This document shows, piece by piece, positions 27,889-36,523 of a stretch of 64,000 bases of DNA. The position numbers and the translations under genes were made by a program. Each line of letters opens with the position of its first letter. Positions within the stretch are counted from its first letter, which is position 1. The notes under the pieces are model-generated. The model had not been told where the DNA came from, ran no database searches, and saw only the letters and a program-made list of their open reading frames with translations. The DNA is from Xanthomonas hortorum pv. cynarae. Lineage in GTDB: Bacteria; Pseudomonadota; Gammaproteobacteria; Xanthomonadales; Xanthomonadaceae. The DNA lies in contig NZ_MDFM01000001.1 of assembly GCF_002939985.1 (NCBI RefSeq), positions 1 to 64,000 on the forward strand, read 5' to 3'.

Positions 27889-30326
27889 GGAATCAAGTTC
27901 GGATCGTAATCGTCCGGATTAGTCGTGGTGTTGCTGGGCGGGACCAAGTACAGGTCGTCGCGGTAATAGCCGAGAATAGCACGGCGCAAAGTGCGGTCCG
28001 TGTTCTGCCCGAACGAGCTCAAGCCCTTCAGCACGAACTCCACCTGGATGGAGTTGTCCATCTCGCCGTTGCGGTTGCGCACGAACCGGCGCACCAGCCC
28101 ACGCACGGCCAGACAGCAGCTGTCCCACTGCACGCCCCCGATGATTTCCAGCGGCTTGCGGTCCAGCAGCGAGTAGTAATAACGACCGACAGCGCTCCAG
28201 GTGGGATTGATCGGATACAGAAACGAGAAATCAGCCTGCTTGAGCTGATCGCTTTCGTCGATCAGGTTGCGCCGGTAGCGATATGCCAGGTTGATGACGC
28301 CGTCGTTGTTGAGCAGATAACGCGTGCGCAGGCTGGCCAGATCTTCCTTGCGCGAGTTGGGGTTCCACTGATAGGTGGCGCCCATCGACCAGCGATCGTT
28401 GATCATGTAGTTGGCATCGGCCACCCAGGCGGACTTGCCCTGTTCGATGGTCTGCTCGCTACCGGCCGCCGAGTTGGTGCTGTTGTTGATGGTGACCAGC
28501 GAATCGTTGAAGTACAGGATCTGGCCTGCACTCAACGACAACTTCTCGCGACCATCGTCCTGGCGCAGCCAGCGCGAGGTCACCGCCAAGGTCAACTGGT
28601 TGGCATCGTTCTGGCGGTCGGCACCGGTGTAGCGCGAATCGCGGAACAGTTGGCCGTAGCTGAAAGTAAACGGACGCGTATCGAAGACCGGCAGGTCGTC
28701 CTGGTCGCGGTAGGGCACGTACAGGTAATACATGCGCGGCTCCAACGTATTGAGATAGTTGGTGCCGAACAGCGAGGTCTCGCGGTCGAAATACAGACCG
28801 GCATCCACCGAGGCGATCGGGAGGCTGCGTGAGGGCGAGCGATCGCCGGTCAGCGGCGCCGTGTTGGCCAGCGTCGAATCCAGCTGGTACGTGGTATAGC
28901 GCCAGGCCACGGTCGGCGTCAGGAACCACGCCGCACCTGACAAAGGCATCGAGATGTAAGGCTTGATATCCAGGCGTGAGCCGCTGCCGTATTCCTTGTT
29001 ACGGATATTGGTGCGGACGTAATCGTCCCCGTCGTCGCCGTTGGTGTTTCCGTCCCTAGGGGGCTGGACAAAGTAAGAGTCGTCGTGGGTAAAGCGCACC
29101 GCTTCCGCATACACGCCAGCTTCGAAAATGCCGAACGGCTTCTCCCAGGTGAAATACGCACGCGGTTGCCGGTTGTAGGGCAGTGACTGCTCATCAAGCG
29201 TGTAGTCGGTCAGCTGCCAGCGGTCTGCCATCAGGCCCGCGGTCCAGGTCTCGCCGGTGCCGTAGATGCCCACGGTGCTTTGCAAGCTGGAGGCCGAGCC
29301 CATGCCGTTGATGCGGCTGGTGAAGTCCTCCACATAGCGCGTGTCGCTGACCCAGGCAATGCTGCTGCGCGCCTGCCAGTACTTGTTGACGTTGTGATAG
29401 CCGCTGTAGAAGACGCTGCCACGGTCCTTGTCGCGCAACTTGTCGTTGGGCAGATAGTTGCCGGTGATCTCGCCGCGGCCGCCCTCGTACAGATAACGGA
29501 ATTCGGTACCGAACATGAAACCGCGCTTGCTCATGTAGCGCGGCAGCAGCGTGGCGTCGTAATTCGGCGCCAGGTTGAGGTAGATCGGCTGCAGGTAATC
29601 GAAGCCGTTGCGGCCGGACAGGCCGAACTGCGGGAACAGCAGGCCGGTCATGCGGCGGTCGTCGATCGGAAACTTGAACCACGGGAAGTACAGCACCGGC
29701 ACCTTGCCGATCTGCAGCACGGCGTTGCGCGCGGTACCGAAGCCTTCTTCGTTGTCGACGTCGATCTCCGGCGCGCGAACGCGCCATATCGGCTGCGAGG
29801 GATCGCAGGTGGTATAGGTCGAGCGGTGCATCTGCCCGACCTGGCCCTGCAGGTCCACCGATTCCGCCGCGCCATTACCGCGGCGATCCACCAACTGGTA
29901 CTGGATGTTGCTGACCTTGTGGGCGTCGGTATCCTGATTGCCTTCGGCGCGGTCGGCGACCATGCGGAAGGAAGTGTCCTGATAGCGCACGTTGCCTTCG
30001 GCGATGTAATTGCCGGTCTCGGTGTCCATGCGCAGGTTGTCCGCACCCAGGAACTGGTCGCCGCGCTTGAGCGCCACGTTGCCCTGGTATTGCGGGGTGG
30101 TGCTGGTGCCGGACAGCTGATCGCCTTCGATATCGGTGGGCAGCTGTTGGCGCATCTCGGCAGCCTTGGCATCGGCGGCCGGGGCGCCGTCGAAACCGGG
30201 AAGCGGGTCCACGGCAGGGCACAATCCCCAGTTCAGCGGCTTGTCGGCAGCCATGGCCGGGAGGCAGATGGCAATGCTCAAAGGCAGGGGCAGCAGGCGA
30301 AGGACTCGGCGCACGCGTGGGTTCAA
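27885..30326 (-). CDS. lptD: LPS-assembly protein LptD
   Basis: Outer-membrane beta-barrel of 813 residues that inserts lipopolysaccharide in the outer leaflet with LptE. A signal peptide ends near AMA (about 26). The OstA-like jellyroll domain covers about 60-190 and the barrel the remainder. The four cysteines forming the interdomain disulfides are present: Cys36, Cys174 and the Cys-Cys pair at 737-738. The apparent start is TTG at 30326; a GTG four codons later is possible. It is coupled to surA by a four-base overlap. Confidence 0.96.
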   Translation of the reverse strand: MNPRVRRVLRLLPLPLSIAICLPAMAADKPLNWGLCPAVDPLPGFDGAPAADAKAAEMRQQLPTDIEGDQLSGTSTTPQYQGNVALKRGDQFLGADNLRMDTETGNYIAEGNVRYQDTSFRMVADRAEGNQDTDAHKVSNIQYQLVDRRGNGAAESVDLQGQVGQMHRSTYTTCDPSQPIWRVRAPEIDVDNEEGFGTARNAVLQIGKVPVLYFPWFKFPIDDRRMTGLLFPQFGLSGRNGFDYLQPIYLNLAPNYDATLLPRYMSKRGFMFGTEFRYLYEGGRGEITGNYLPNDKLRDKDRGSVFYSGYHNVNKYWQARSSIAWVSDTRYVEDFTSRINGMGSASSLQSTVGIYGTGETWTAGLMADRWQLTDYTLDEQSLPYNRQPRAYFTWEKPFGIFEAGVYAEAVRFTHDDSYFVQPPRDGNTNGDDGDDYVRTNIRNKEYGSGSRLDIKPYISMPLSGAAWFLTPTVAWRYTTYQLDSTLANTAPLTGDRSPSRSLPIASVDAGLYFDRETSLFGTNYLNTLEPRMYYLYVPYRDQDDLPVFDTRPFTFSYGQLFRDSRYTGADRQNDANQLTLAVTSRWLRQDDGREKLSLSAGQILYFNDSLVTINNSTNSAAGSEQTIEQGKSAWVADANYMINDRWSMGATYQWNPNSRKEDLASLRTRYLLNNDGVINLAYRYRRNLIDESDQLKQADFSFLYPINPTWSAVGRYYYSLLDRKPLEIIGGVQWDSCCLAVRGLVRRFVRNRNGEMDNSIQVEFVLKGLSSFGQNTDRTLRRAILGYYRDDLYLVPPSNTTTNPDDYDPNLIP

Positions 30327-30374
30327 CCAGTAAAATGGCGACTAGCTTGCCGTATACCCCGCATGGGGGCAATG

Positions 30375-30395
30375 AAAAGCCCCCGCATCGGGAGG
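30375..30395 (-). terminator. Probable terminator between deacetylase-like gene and lptD
   Basis: On the minus strand a CCTCCCG/CGGGGG stem around the loop ATG is followed by CTTTTC. It lies 47 bases beyond the deacetylase-family stop and before the lptD start, suggesting that lptD has its own promoter just after it. Confidence 0.5.
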
Positions 30396-30441
30396 GCGAG
30401 GTTCATCGCAATGGGTGGCGCGACCAACGCGCCGTTGGGGT

Positions 30442-31350
30442 TCAACGCAGTGCGGCCACGTGCGCCACGCTGCTCTCGCGCAAGGCTTGCAGGTCGTAGC
30501 CGCCCTCCAGCATGGAGACGACGCGGCCGCGCGCATGCCGTTCGGCCAGGGTGCGCAAGGCACGGGTCAGCCAGGCAAAATCGTCGGCGTCGAGCATCAG
30601 ATCGGCCAGCGGGTCGCGCAGATGCGCATCGAAGCCGGCAGAGATCAGGATCAGCTGCGGGCGGAAGGCATCGATCAGCGGCAGCATCTCGTCTTCCCAC
30701 ACGTTGCGGAAGCGCAGCCCGTCACTGCCCGGTGGCAGCAGCAGGTTGTGGATATTGCCTATGCCACGCTCGTAGACGCTGCCCGAATGCGGATACAACC
30801 CGGACTGGTGGGTGCTGAGGTATTGCACGGTCGGGTCGCGCTCGAAGATCGCCTGCGTGCCGTTGCCGTGGTGCACGTCGAAATCCACGATGGTGATCCG
30901 CTCCAGCCCATGCCGGTCGCGCGCATGCGCGGCAGCCAGCGCAATGTTGTTGAACAGGCAAAAGCCCATCGACACCTGGCCGGTAGCATGGTGGCCCGGC
31001 GGGCGCACCGCGCAAAAGGCGGTACGGGCGAGGTCCTGCATCACCGCATCCACCGCGGCGATGCCGGCACCTGCCGCGCGCAAGGCGGCCGCGCGCGAGC
31101 CGGGCGACATCACGGTGTCCACATCGAGCCGGTGATGGCCTTCGAAGGCGGTTTCCAGTACCGCATCGACCTGTTCGCGCTCGTGCACCCGGCACAGGTC
31201 GCCGAGCTTGGCCAGCGGCGCCTCACGCCAGTCCAGATCCGGGAAGGCGTCGCGCAGGGCATCGACCACCGCTTCCAGACGGGCGGGGCGCTCGGGATGC
31301 TCGGGGCCGGCGTCGTGGCCGAGGCAGGCGGGATGGGTAAAGACCAACAT
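30442..31350 (-). CDS. Histone-deacetylase-family amidohydrolase (AcuC/HDAC-like)
   Basis: Zinc-dependent deacetylase fold, 302 residues. The family residues are complete: HPERPARL near the start, the double histidine in RPPGHHA, IVDFDVHHGNGTQ (zinc ligands), STHQSGLYPHSG, SAGFDAH and LEGGYDL. Bacterial members deacetylate acetylpolyamines, acetoin-utilisation targets or lysines, so the substrate remains open. Its gene follows the cobalamin adenosyltransferase by 37 bases on the same strand. Confidence 0.9.
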   Translation of the reverse strand: MLVFTHPACLGHDAGPEHPERPARLEAVVDALRDAFPDLDWREAPLAKLGDLCRVHEREQVDAVLETAFEGHHRLDVDTVMSPGSRAAALRAAGAGIAAVDAVMQDLARTAFCAVRPPGHHATGQVSMGFCLFNNIALAAAHARDRHGLERITIVDFDVHHGNGTQAIFERDPTVQYLSTHQSGLYPHSGSVYERGIGNIHNLLLPPGSDGLRFRNVWEDEMLPLIDAFRPQLILISAGFDAHLRDPLADLMLDADDFAWLTRALRTLAERHARGRVVSMLEGGYDLQALRESSVAHVAALR

Positions 31351-31387
31351 GTTGCAAATCTAGCCTGTCCGCCGTGCCATGTGCAGA

Positions 31388-31945
31388 TCAGCCGCGCCGG
31401 CGGTCGTGCCGCCACAGCACTTCCTGCTGGCCATCGGCACGCGCCAGCACGCGGGCGAGTACGAACAACAGGTCGGACAGGCGATTCAAATAGCCGATCG
31501 CCTCGCTGCGCACTTCCTCCTGACGCGACAGCGCAACGGTCTCGCGTTCGGCCCGGCGCACGATGGTGCGGGCCAGATGGCAACGTGCGGCCGCTTCGCC
31601 ACCGGCCGGCAGGATGAATTCCTGCAGCGGGGGAAGCGTGTCGTTGAAGTGATCGAGTTGACGCTCCAGCGCCTCGATATCGGCGGCGTCGATAGCTGCA
31701 TGCCCGGGGATGCACAGCTCGCCACCCAGATCGAACAACTGGTGCTGGATGGTCGTCAGCAGCGCGGCGATCGGCTCCGGCATGCCCGGGGCGGCCAGCA
31801 ATACGCCGATGGCCGAATTGGCTTCGTCCACGGTGCCGTAGGCAGTGACGCGCAGCGCGTCCTTGCCGGTGCGGCTGCCGTCGCCCAGACCGGTGCTGCC
31901 GTCGTCGCCGGTGCGCGTATAGATGCGTGAGAGCCGGTTGCCCAT
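31388..31945 (-). CDS. ATP:cob(I)alamin adenosyltransferase, PduO type
   Basis: Makes adenosylcobalamin from cob(I)alamin and ATP. Its 185 residues match the PduO/MMAB group: the ATP-binding N-terminus YTRTGDDGSTGLGDGSR, VDEANSAIGV, FILPAGGEAAARCHLAR and TIVRRAERETV. A BtuM-like membrane protein gene ends two bases upstream of it, so B12 capture and activation appear coupled. Symbols pduO, cobO and mmaB are all used for this family; none is fixed here. Confidence 0.93.
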   Translation of the reverse strand: MGNRLSRIYTRTGDDGSTGLGDGSRTGKDALRVTAYGTVDEANSAIGVLLAAPGMPEPIAALLTTIQHQLFDLGGELCIPGHAAIDAADIEALERQLDHFNDTLPPLQEFILPAGGEAAARCHLARTIVRRAERETVALSRQEEVRSEAIGYLNRLSDLLFVLARVLARADGQQEVLWRHDRRRG

Positions 31946-31946
31946 C

Positions 31947-32525
31947 TCAGCCGGCCTGGGTCTGGCCGTGCGCGCTGGTCAGGCGCTCGGCGGCAACCTG
32001 GATCACCGCGGCCGCCGCAACGTAGAGCGCGGCGCTGCGCAGGTAAGGCCCCAGCCAGTCGGTGTAGTTCTTGAACCAGCCGGCGACGGTCGGCTCGGCC
32101 ACGCTGGCGCTGATCCAGTAGAAGCTGCCCTGGGCGATCAGCTGGCATAGCGCCACGGCGATCAGCAGTGCAGGCACAAGTCTGGCCAGCGCGCTCCACT
32201 CGGCGCCGCGGTAATGCCGGCGCAGCCAGACGCCACCGGCCCACAGCGCGAAATACGCCGGGATCAGGCACCAGTAAGCGGGCGACACGCAGTAGTGCTG
32301 CCAGAAGCTCAGGCCCTGCCGGGTGATCACCAGCCAGTCCACCGCCACCGCCAGCAGCATCAGCAGCGGGAACGCCAGTTTGCTGCGCGCGGCCAGATGG
32401 AATCCGCCAATGAAAAACACCGCCCACGAGGCGTCCGGGACCGGCGCGAAGTGGTTGATCCGCGTGGCCGCCATCGCAATGGCGAGCAGACTCAAAATCA
32501 GGGTGTCGTGCGAGCGAGGAGTCAT
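31947..32525 (-). CDS. Small polytopic membrane protein, candidate BtuM-type cobalamin transporter
   Basis: A 192-residue protein with about five to six hydrophobic helices. It contains AATRINHFAPVPDASWAVFF near the N-terminus and a cysteine, Cys79, in the segment FWQHYCVSPAYWCLIPAYF. Size, topology and cysteine position resemble the solitary ECF-S-like vitamin B12 transporter BtuM, whose essential cobalt-coordinating Cys is residue 80 in Thiobacillus denitrificans (from memory). The adenosyltransferase gene directly downstream supports a B12 role. Without an alignment the assignment is moderate; a DUF6580-like membrane protein is the fallback. Confidence 0.65.
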   Translation of the reverse strand: MTPRSHDTLILSLLAIAMAATRINHFAPVPDASWAVFFIGGFHLAARSKLAFPLLMLLAVAVDWLVITRQGLSFWQHYCVSPAYWCLIPAYFALWAGGVWLRRHYRGAEWSALARLVPALLIAVALCQLIAQGSFYWISASVAEPTVAGWFKNYTDWLGPYLRSAALYVAAAAVIQVAAERLTSAHGQTQAG

Positions 32526-32654
32526 GCGCGAAAGGAGCCGGATCACAGGCCCGGGAGTGTAGCGTGGAACCCGCCGCGCCACGCGCGCCTGGCGCGTCAA
32601 GCTGTCCCACCCGATCACGCCAACAGGCCATGGGCGAAGGCTTATCATGTGGGG

Positions 32655-33863
32655 ATGACACACCTACATGACGTTCTGATCGTGGGCGGCGGCCTGGTCG
32701 GCTCCAGCCTGGCGATCGCGCTGGACCGCATCGGCCTGGATGTCGGGCTGGTGGAAGCCACCCCGGCCGGCACTCCGCCAGCGGTGTTCGACCAACGTAA
32801 CCTCAGTTTTGCCGCCGCCACCGTCAACGCGCTCGGCGTACTTGGGGTGATGGCCAAGCTGCGCAGCCCGCCGGGGCCGATCCGGCGCATCCATGTCAGC
32901 CGCGCCGGCGACTTTGGCCGGGTGCAGCTGGACGCCGCCGACTACGGGCGCGACAGCTTCGGCCAGGTGGTGGTGGCGCGCGACTTCGGTGACGCCTTGC
33001 AGGCACGCCTGGACGAACTGACCCATCTACGCCGTTATCGCCCGGCGCGTTGCATCGGGGTCGAACCGGTGCAGGACGGCCTGCGCGCACTGCGCCTGTC
33101 TACCGATGAAGGCGAGCAGCTTGTGCGGGCCAGGCTGGTGGTCGGCGCCGATGGCCGCGACAGCGCAGTGCGCGAGCTGCTGCATATCGGCAGCGAAGCG
33201 CACGACTTTTTCCAGACCCTGTTCGTCGCGCGGGTGCGCGCATCCAAGCCGCCGGATGGCACCGCGTGGGAGCGCTTCGGCGAGCACGGGCCAACGGCAT
33301 TACTGCCGCGCGGCGACCGACATTACGGCGCCATCCATTGCGTGGCGCGTGCCGACGCCGAGGCGGTGGCTGCGCTCGACGAGGCCGGCTGGCTGGCCCG
33401 CCTGCAGCGCGCGGCCGGTTGGCGCGCCGGGCGTTTTGTCGCCAGCGGCGAGCGCAGCGCGTATCCGTTGGTGCAGGTGCTGGCCACCAATCTGCTGGCC
33501 GAACGTGTGGTGCTGATCGGCAATGCGGCGCAGACGCTGCACCCGATCGGCGCGCAAGGCTTCAACCTCGGCTTGCGCGATGCGCTGACGCTGGCCGAAT
33601 TGATCGAACACGATCGCAGCGATGCCGGTGCCGGCGCGCTGTTGAGCGAGTATCTGGCGCGTCGGCGGGTGGACCGCGAACAGACCATCGGGTTTTCCAG
33701 CGGATTAGCACGGCTCACCGGCAATCCGGCGCCGTTGCTGCGGCCGTTGCGCAGTCTCGGGCTGCTGGCCACCTCGCAGGCAGCGCCGCTGCAATCGATG
33801 CTGGTCGGCGGGGCGATGGGCTTCCGTGGCGACGTGCCGCAGCTGTGCCGGGGGATTGCATGA
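32655..33863 (+). CDS. ubiH: 2-octaprenyl-6-methoxyphenol hydroxylase (UbiH)
   Basis: FAD monooxygenase of ubiquinone synthesis, 402 residues from the ATG at 32655. The dinucleotide-binding motif is VGGGLVGSSLA at the N-terminus. The second FAD motif is IGNAAQTLHPIGAQGFNLG, whose Asn in place of Asp and GAQG wording are characteristic of UbiH rather than UbiI. Its stop overlaps the next gene's start (ATGA), so two hydroxylases are made from one transcript. It is divergent from the BtuM-like gene. Confidence 0.9.
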   Translation: MTHLHDVLIVGGGLVGSSLAIALDRIGLDVGLVEATPAGTPPAVFDQRNLSFAAATVNALGVLGVMAKLRSPPGPIRRIHVSRAGDFGRVQLDAADYGRDSFGQVVVARDFGDALQARLDELTHLRRYRPARCIGVEPVQDGLRALRLSTDEGEQLVRARLVVGADGRDSAVRELLHIGSEAHDFFQTLFVARVRASKPPDGTAWERFGEHGPTALLPRGDRHYGAIHCVARADAEAVAALDEAGWLARLQRAAGWRAGRFVASGERSAYPLVQVLATNLLAERVVLIGNAAQTLHPIGAQGFNLGLRDALTLAELIEHDRSDAGAGALLSEYLARRRVDREQTIGFSSGLARLTGNPAPLLRPLRSLGLLATSQAAPLQSMLVGGAMGFRGDVPQLCRGIA

Positions 33864-35041
33864 GCCGCCGCAGCACCCGCGATGCGTTGATCGTCGGCGG
33901 TGGCGTGGTCGGTGCCGCCTGCGCGCTGGCCCTGGCCGATGCGGGCTTGAGCGTCGCTTTAGTCGAAGGCCGCGAGCCTGCGCAGTGGCGCGCAGAGCAA
34001 CCCGATCTGCGCGTGTACGCCTTTGCCGCTGACAACGCGGCGCTGCTCGACAGCCTGGGCGTGTGGAAGGCCGTGCGCGCCGCACGCGTGCAGCCGTACC
34101 GGCGCATGCGGGTCTGGGACGCAGGCGGTGGCGGCGAATTGAGTTTCGATGCCGACACGCTGGGCCGCGAACAACTTGGCTGGATCGTCGAACACGCGTT
34201 GCTGGTCGATCGCCTGTGGGCCGCCGTGCATGCCGCAGGCATCGCAGTGCATTGCCCGGCGCGCGTGACCGAGCTGGAGCAGGACGCAAGCAGCGTGCGC
34301 CTGCGCCTGGATGACGGCAGTCGGCTGGAGGCGGCGATTGCGATTGCCGCCGATGGCGCGGCATCCACGTTGCGCGAGTTGATCGGCCTGCCGGTGGCGC
34401 GGCATGCCTATGCACAGCGCGGCGTGGTCGCGTTCGTGGAGACCGATCAGCCGCATCACTCCACCGCATGGCAGCGCTTTTTGACCACCGGCCCGCTGGC
34501 ATTCCTGCCGTTCGCCGATGGCCGCAGTTTGATCGTGTGGACCTTGCCGGATGCCGAAGCCGAGCGCGTGTTGGCGCTCGACGATGCCGACTTCTCGCGC
34601 GAGTTGACCCAGGCCTTTGCCGCGCGACTGGGCGACGTGCGCGTGGTGTCTGCGCGCGCGGCATTTCCGCTGCAGCGGCAGTTGGTGGAGCAGTACGTCA
34701 GCGGCCGCGTGCTGACCTTGGGCGACGCCGCACACGTGGTGCATCCGCTGGCCGGGCAGGGCGTCAATCTGGGCCTGCGCGATGTGGCGGCGTTGCGCGA
34801 TGAGGTGCGCAACGCGCTCGCAAAGCGTGCCGACTGGGCCGCCCCACATCGCCTGCAGCGCTGGGCACGCACGCGGCGCAGCGAAAACACCGTTGCCGCG
34901 TATGGCTTCGACGCGATCAACACGGTGTTCTCCAACGACGAGATGCATGTGACCCTGCTGCGTGGCACGGTGCTGGGGGTGGCGGGCAAGCTCCCGCCGT
35001 TGGTGGATCTGCTGTGGAAGCGCGCGTCCGGCAACGCGTGA
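33860..35041 (+). CDS. UbiH/UbiF/VisC-family ubiquinone hydroxylase (UbiI-like)
   Basis: Second FAD-dependent aromatic hydroxylase, 393 residues. VGGGVVGAACALALA begins the FAD domain, and LGDAAHVVHPLAGQGVNLGLRD is the classical second FAD motif. The closest roles are C5 hydroxylation (UbiI/VisC) or C6 (UbiF); sequence alone does not separate these. Coupled to ubiH by a four-base overlap. Confidence 0.85.
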   Translation: MSRRSTRDALIVGGGVVGAACALALADAGLSVALVEGREPAQWRAEQPDLRVYAFAADNAALLDSLGVWKAVRAARVQPYRRMRVWDAGGGGELSFDADTLGREQLGWIVEHALLVDRLWAAVHAAGIAVHCPARVTELEQDASSVRLRLDDGSRLEAAIAIAADGAASTLRELIGLPVARHAYAQRGVVAFVETDQPHHSTAWQRFLTTGPLAFLPFADGRSLIVWTLPDAEAERVLALDDADFSRELTQAFAARLGDVRVVSARAAFPLQRQLVEQYVSGRVLTLGDAAHVVHPLAGQGVNLGLRDVAALRDEVRNALAKRADWAAPHRLQRWARTRRSENTVAAYGFDAINTVFSNDEMHVTLLRGTVLGVAGKLPPLVDLLWKRASGNA

Positions 35042-35143
35042 GCGCACCGCGTTGACGGTCTGCTGGCCGCTATGTTCCAGCGTTAATAGCGAAGGCCGCA
35101 GTTTCCATACGACGGACGCGCCCGGGCTGGCTACAGTCGGGCC

Positions 35144-35863
35144 ATGACCTCCGCCGTTTCCGCACGACTCAACCCGCCGCTGCTCCTGCTGAGCGGGCTG
35201 CTGTGTGACGCCAGCATCTGGGACGCGCAACGTGCGGCGCTGGCGGACATCGCCGAGGTGCGCGTGCTCGATTTCCCGGGCATCGACAGCGTGCAGCAGA
35301 TGGCTGCACAGGCATTGGCCGCGGCGCCTGACCAGTTTGCGCTGGCCGGTCATTCGATGGGCGGCCGGGTGGCGCTGGAGATCGTGCGGCAGGCGCCGGC
35401 GCGCGTGCAGCGTCTGGCGCTGCTGGACACCGGCGTGCATCCGGCGCACGCGCAGGAGCATGCGCAGCGCGGTGCGCTCGTGGAGCTTGCGCGCCGTGAC
35501 GGCATGCAGGCGCTGGCCCGCCAGTGGTTGCCGCCGATGCTGCACCCCGACCGCCACGACGACGCCGAACTGATGCAGGCACTGGTCGCCATGGTCATGC
35601 GGCAGACCCCGCAGAGCTATGCCGCCCAGGTGACCGCGCTACTGAATCGGCCCGATGCCGCGCCCGTGCTGGCGCAGGTGCATTGCCCGACGCTGCTTGG
35701 CGTGGGCCGGCAAGACAGCTGGAGTCCGCTGGAACGTCATCAGGACATGGCGCGGCAGATCCCGCACGCGCAGCTGGTGGTGTTCGAGCACAGCGGGCAT
35801 ATGACGCCGGTGGAAGCGCCTGCTGCGGTCAGTGCCGCGCTGCGCGATTGGCTGGCTGCATGA
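35144..35863 (+). CDS. Alpha/beta hydrolase
   Basis: Cytoplasmic hydrolase of 239 residues. The oxyanion region LLLLSGLLCDASIWDAQ opens the fold. The nucleophile elbow is GHSMGG and the late catalytic residues are in VGRQDSWSP (Asp) and EHSGHMTPVE (His). No signal peptide. It could be an esterase or a C-C hydrolase; proximity to the aromatic-compound genes allows the latter, but nothing specific shows it. Confidence 0.85.
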   Translation: MTSAVSARLNPPLLLLSGLLCDASIWDAQRAALADIAEVRVLDFPGIDSVQQMAAQALAAAPDQFALAGHSMGGRVALEIVRQAPARVQRLALLDTGVHPAHAQEHAQRGALVELARRDGMQALARQWLPPMLHPDRHDDAELMQALVAMVMRQTPQSYAAQVTALLNRPDAAPVLAQVHCPTLLGVGRQDSWSPLERHQDMARQIPHAQLVVFEHSGHMTPVEAPAAVSAALRDWLAA

Positions 35864-35977
35864 CCACCGTCTCCCCGTGCGGCGTCACACCCATCGGCTC
35901 GCGAATGCACGTCCGCTGACGTCAGCGTCGCCCGCCACTTTTTTTCTCGTATCACCCATTGCCAGTGAGGCCACCGC

Positions 35978-36409
35978 GTGTCCCCAGACGCTTCGATCAT
36001 CGTTGCTTGCGAACAGCTGATCCGCCGGTTCGCCTTGCACAACGATCGCCATGAACATGACGCACTGGCTGCGTTGTTCACCGCAGATGGCGTCTTTGCA
36101 AGGCCTAGCGCACCAGACGCGCCCGTGCATGGGCGCGAGGCGATCCGCGAGGCATTCCGTGCACGGGCGCCGCGCAGAACTTGCCATCTCATGCTCAATA
36201 CCCTGGTCAGCGTGCACTCAGACGCATTGGCCCATGCACACAGCTACGTGGCGCTGTACAGCGCACCACAGGCCATCGCCCCGCCGCCGTGGACCACACA
36301 GGCGCCGGCATTGATTGGCACGTTCGACGATGTGCTGGTGCGCCAGGACGACCACTGGCTGTTCAAACAACGCCTCGGCGCATTGCTGGTGCGCGTGGAA
36401 GCGCACTAG
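35978..36409 (+). CDS. NTF2-like (SnoaL/DUF4440-type) protein
   Basis: A 143-residue cone-shaped-fold protein: helical start ACEQLIRRFALHNDRHEHDALAALFTADGVF, then HGREAIREAFRA and the C-terminal strands. GTG start at 35978 preceded by CAGTGAGG. Such proteins are small isomerases, dehydratases or ring-hydroxylase beta-like subunits; in aromatic clusters they often act on ring-cleavage intermediates. It precedes the MetA-type outer-membrane gene by 114 bases. Function unproven. Confidence 0.75.
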   Translation: MSPDASIIVACEQLIRRFALHNDRHEHDALAALFTADGVFARPSAPDAPVHGREAIREAFRARAPRRTCHLMLNTLVSVHSDALAHAHSYVALYSAPQAIAPPPWTTQAPALIGTFDDVLVRQDDHWLFKQRLGALLVRVEAH

Positions 36410-36523
36410 ACACCCACCACCGCTGTTCAACGGTGCCCCCGGCGAACCCGGGTGGCATCGCACCACTGCTCCTCCCCCCTGTCGCGTTGCCTCAATCGCC
36501 CATCCTTATCGGAGAATCGCCTA

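Noticed and set aside
31947-32663. Longer start (ATG at 32663) for the BtuM-like protein
   Set aside because: It would add a basic, non-conserved extension and run into the ubiH start region; ATG at 32525 fits the first helix.
33266-35041. A 591-codon frame suggesting a longer second ubiquinone hydroxylase
   Set aside because: The first part is out-of-frame ubiH; the ATG at 33860 gives a normal-length enzyme.
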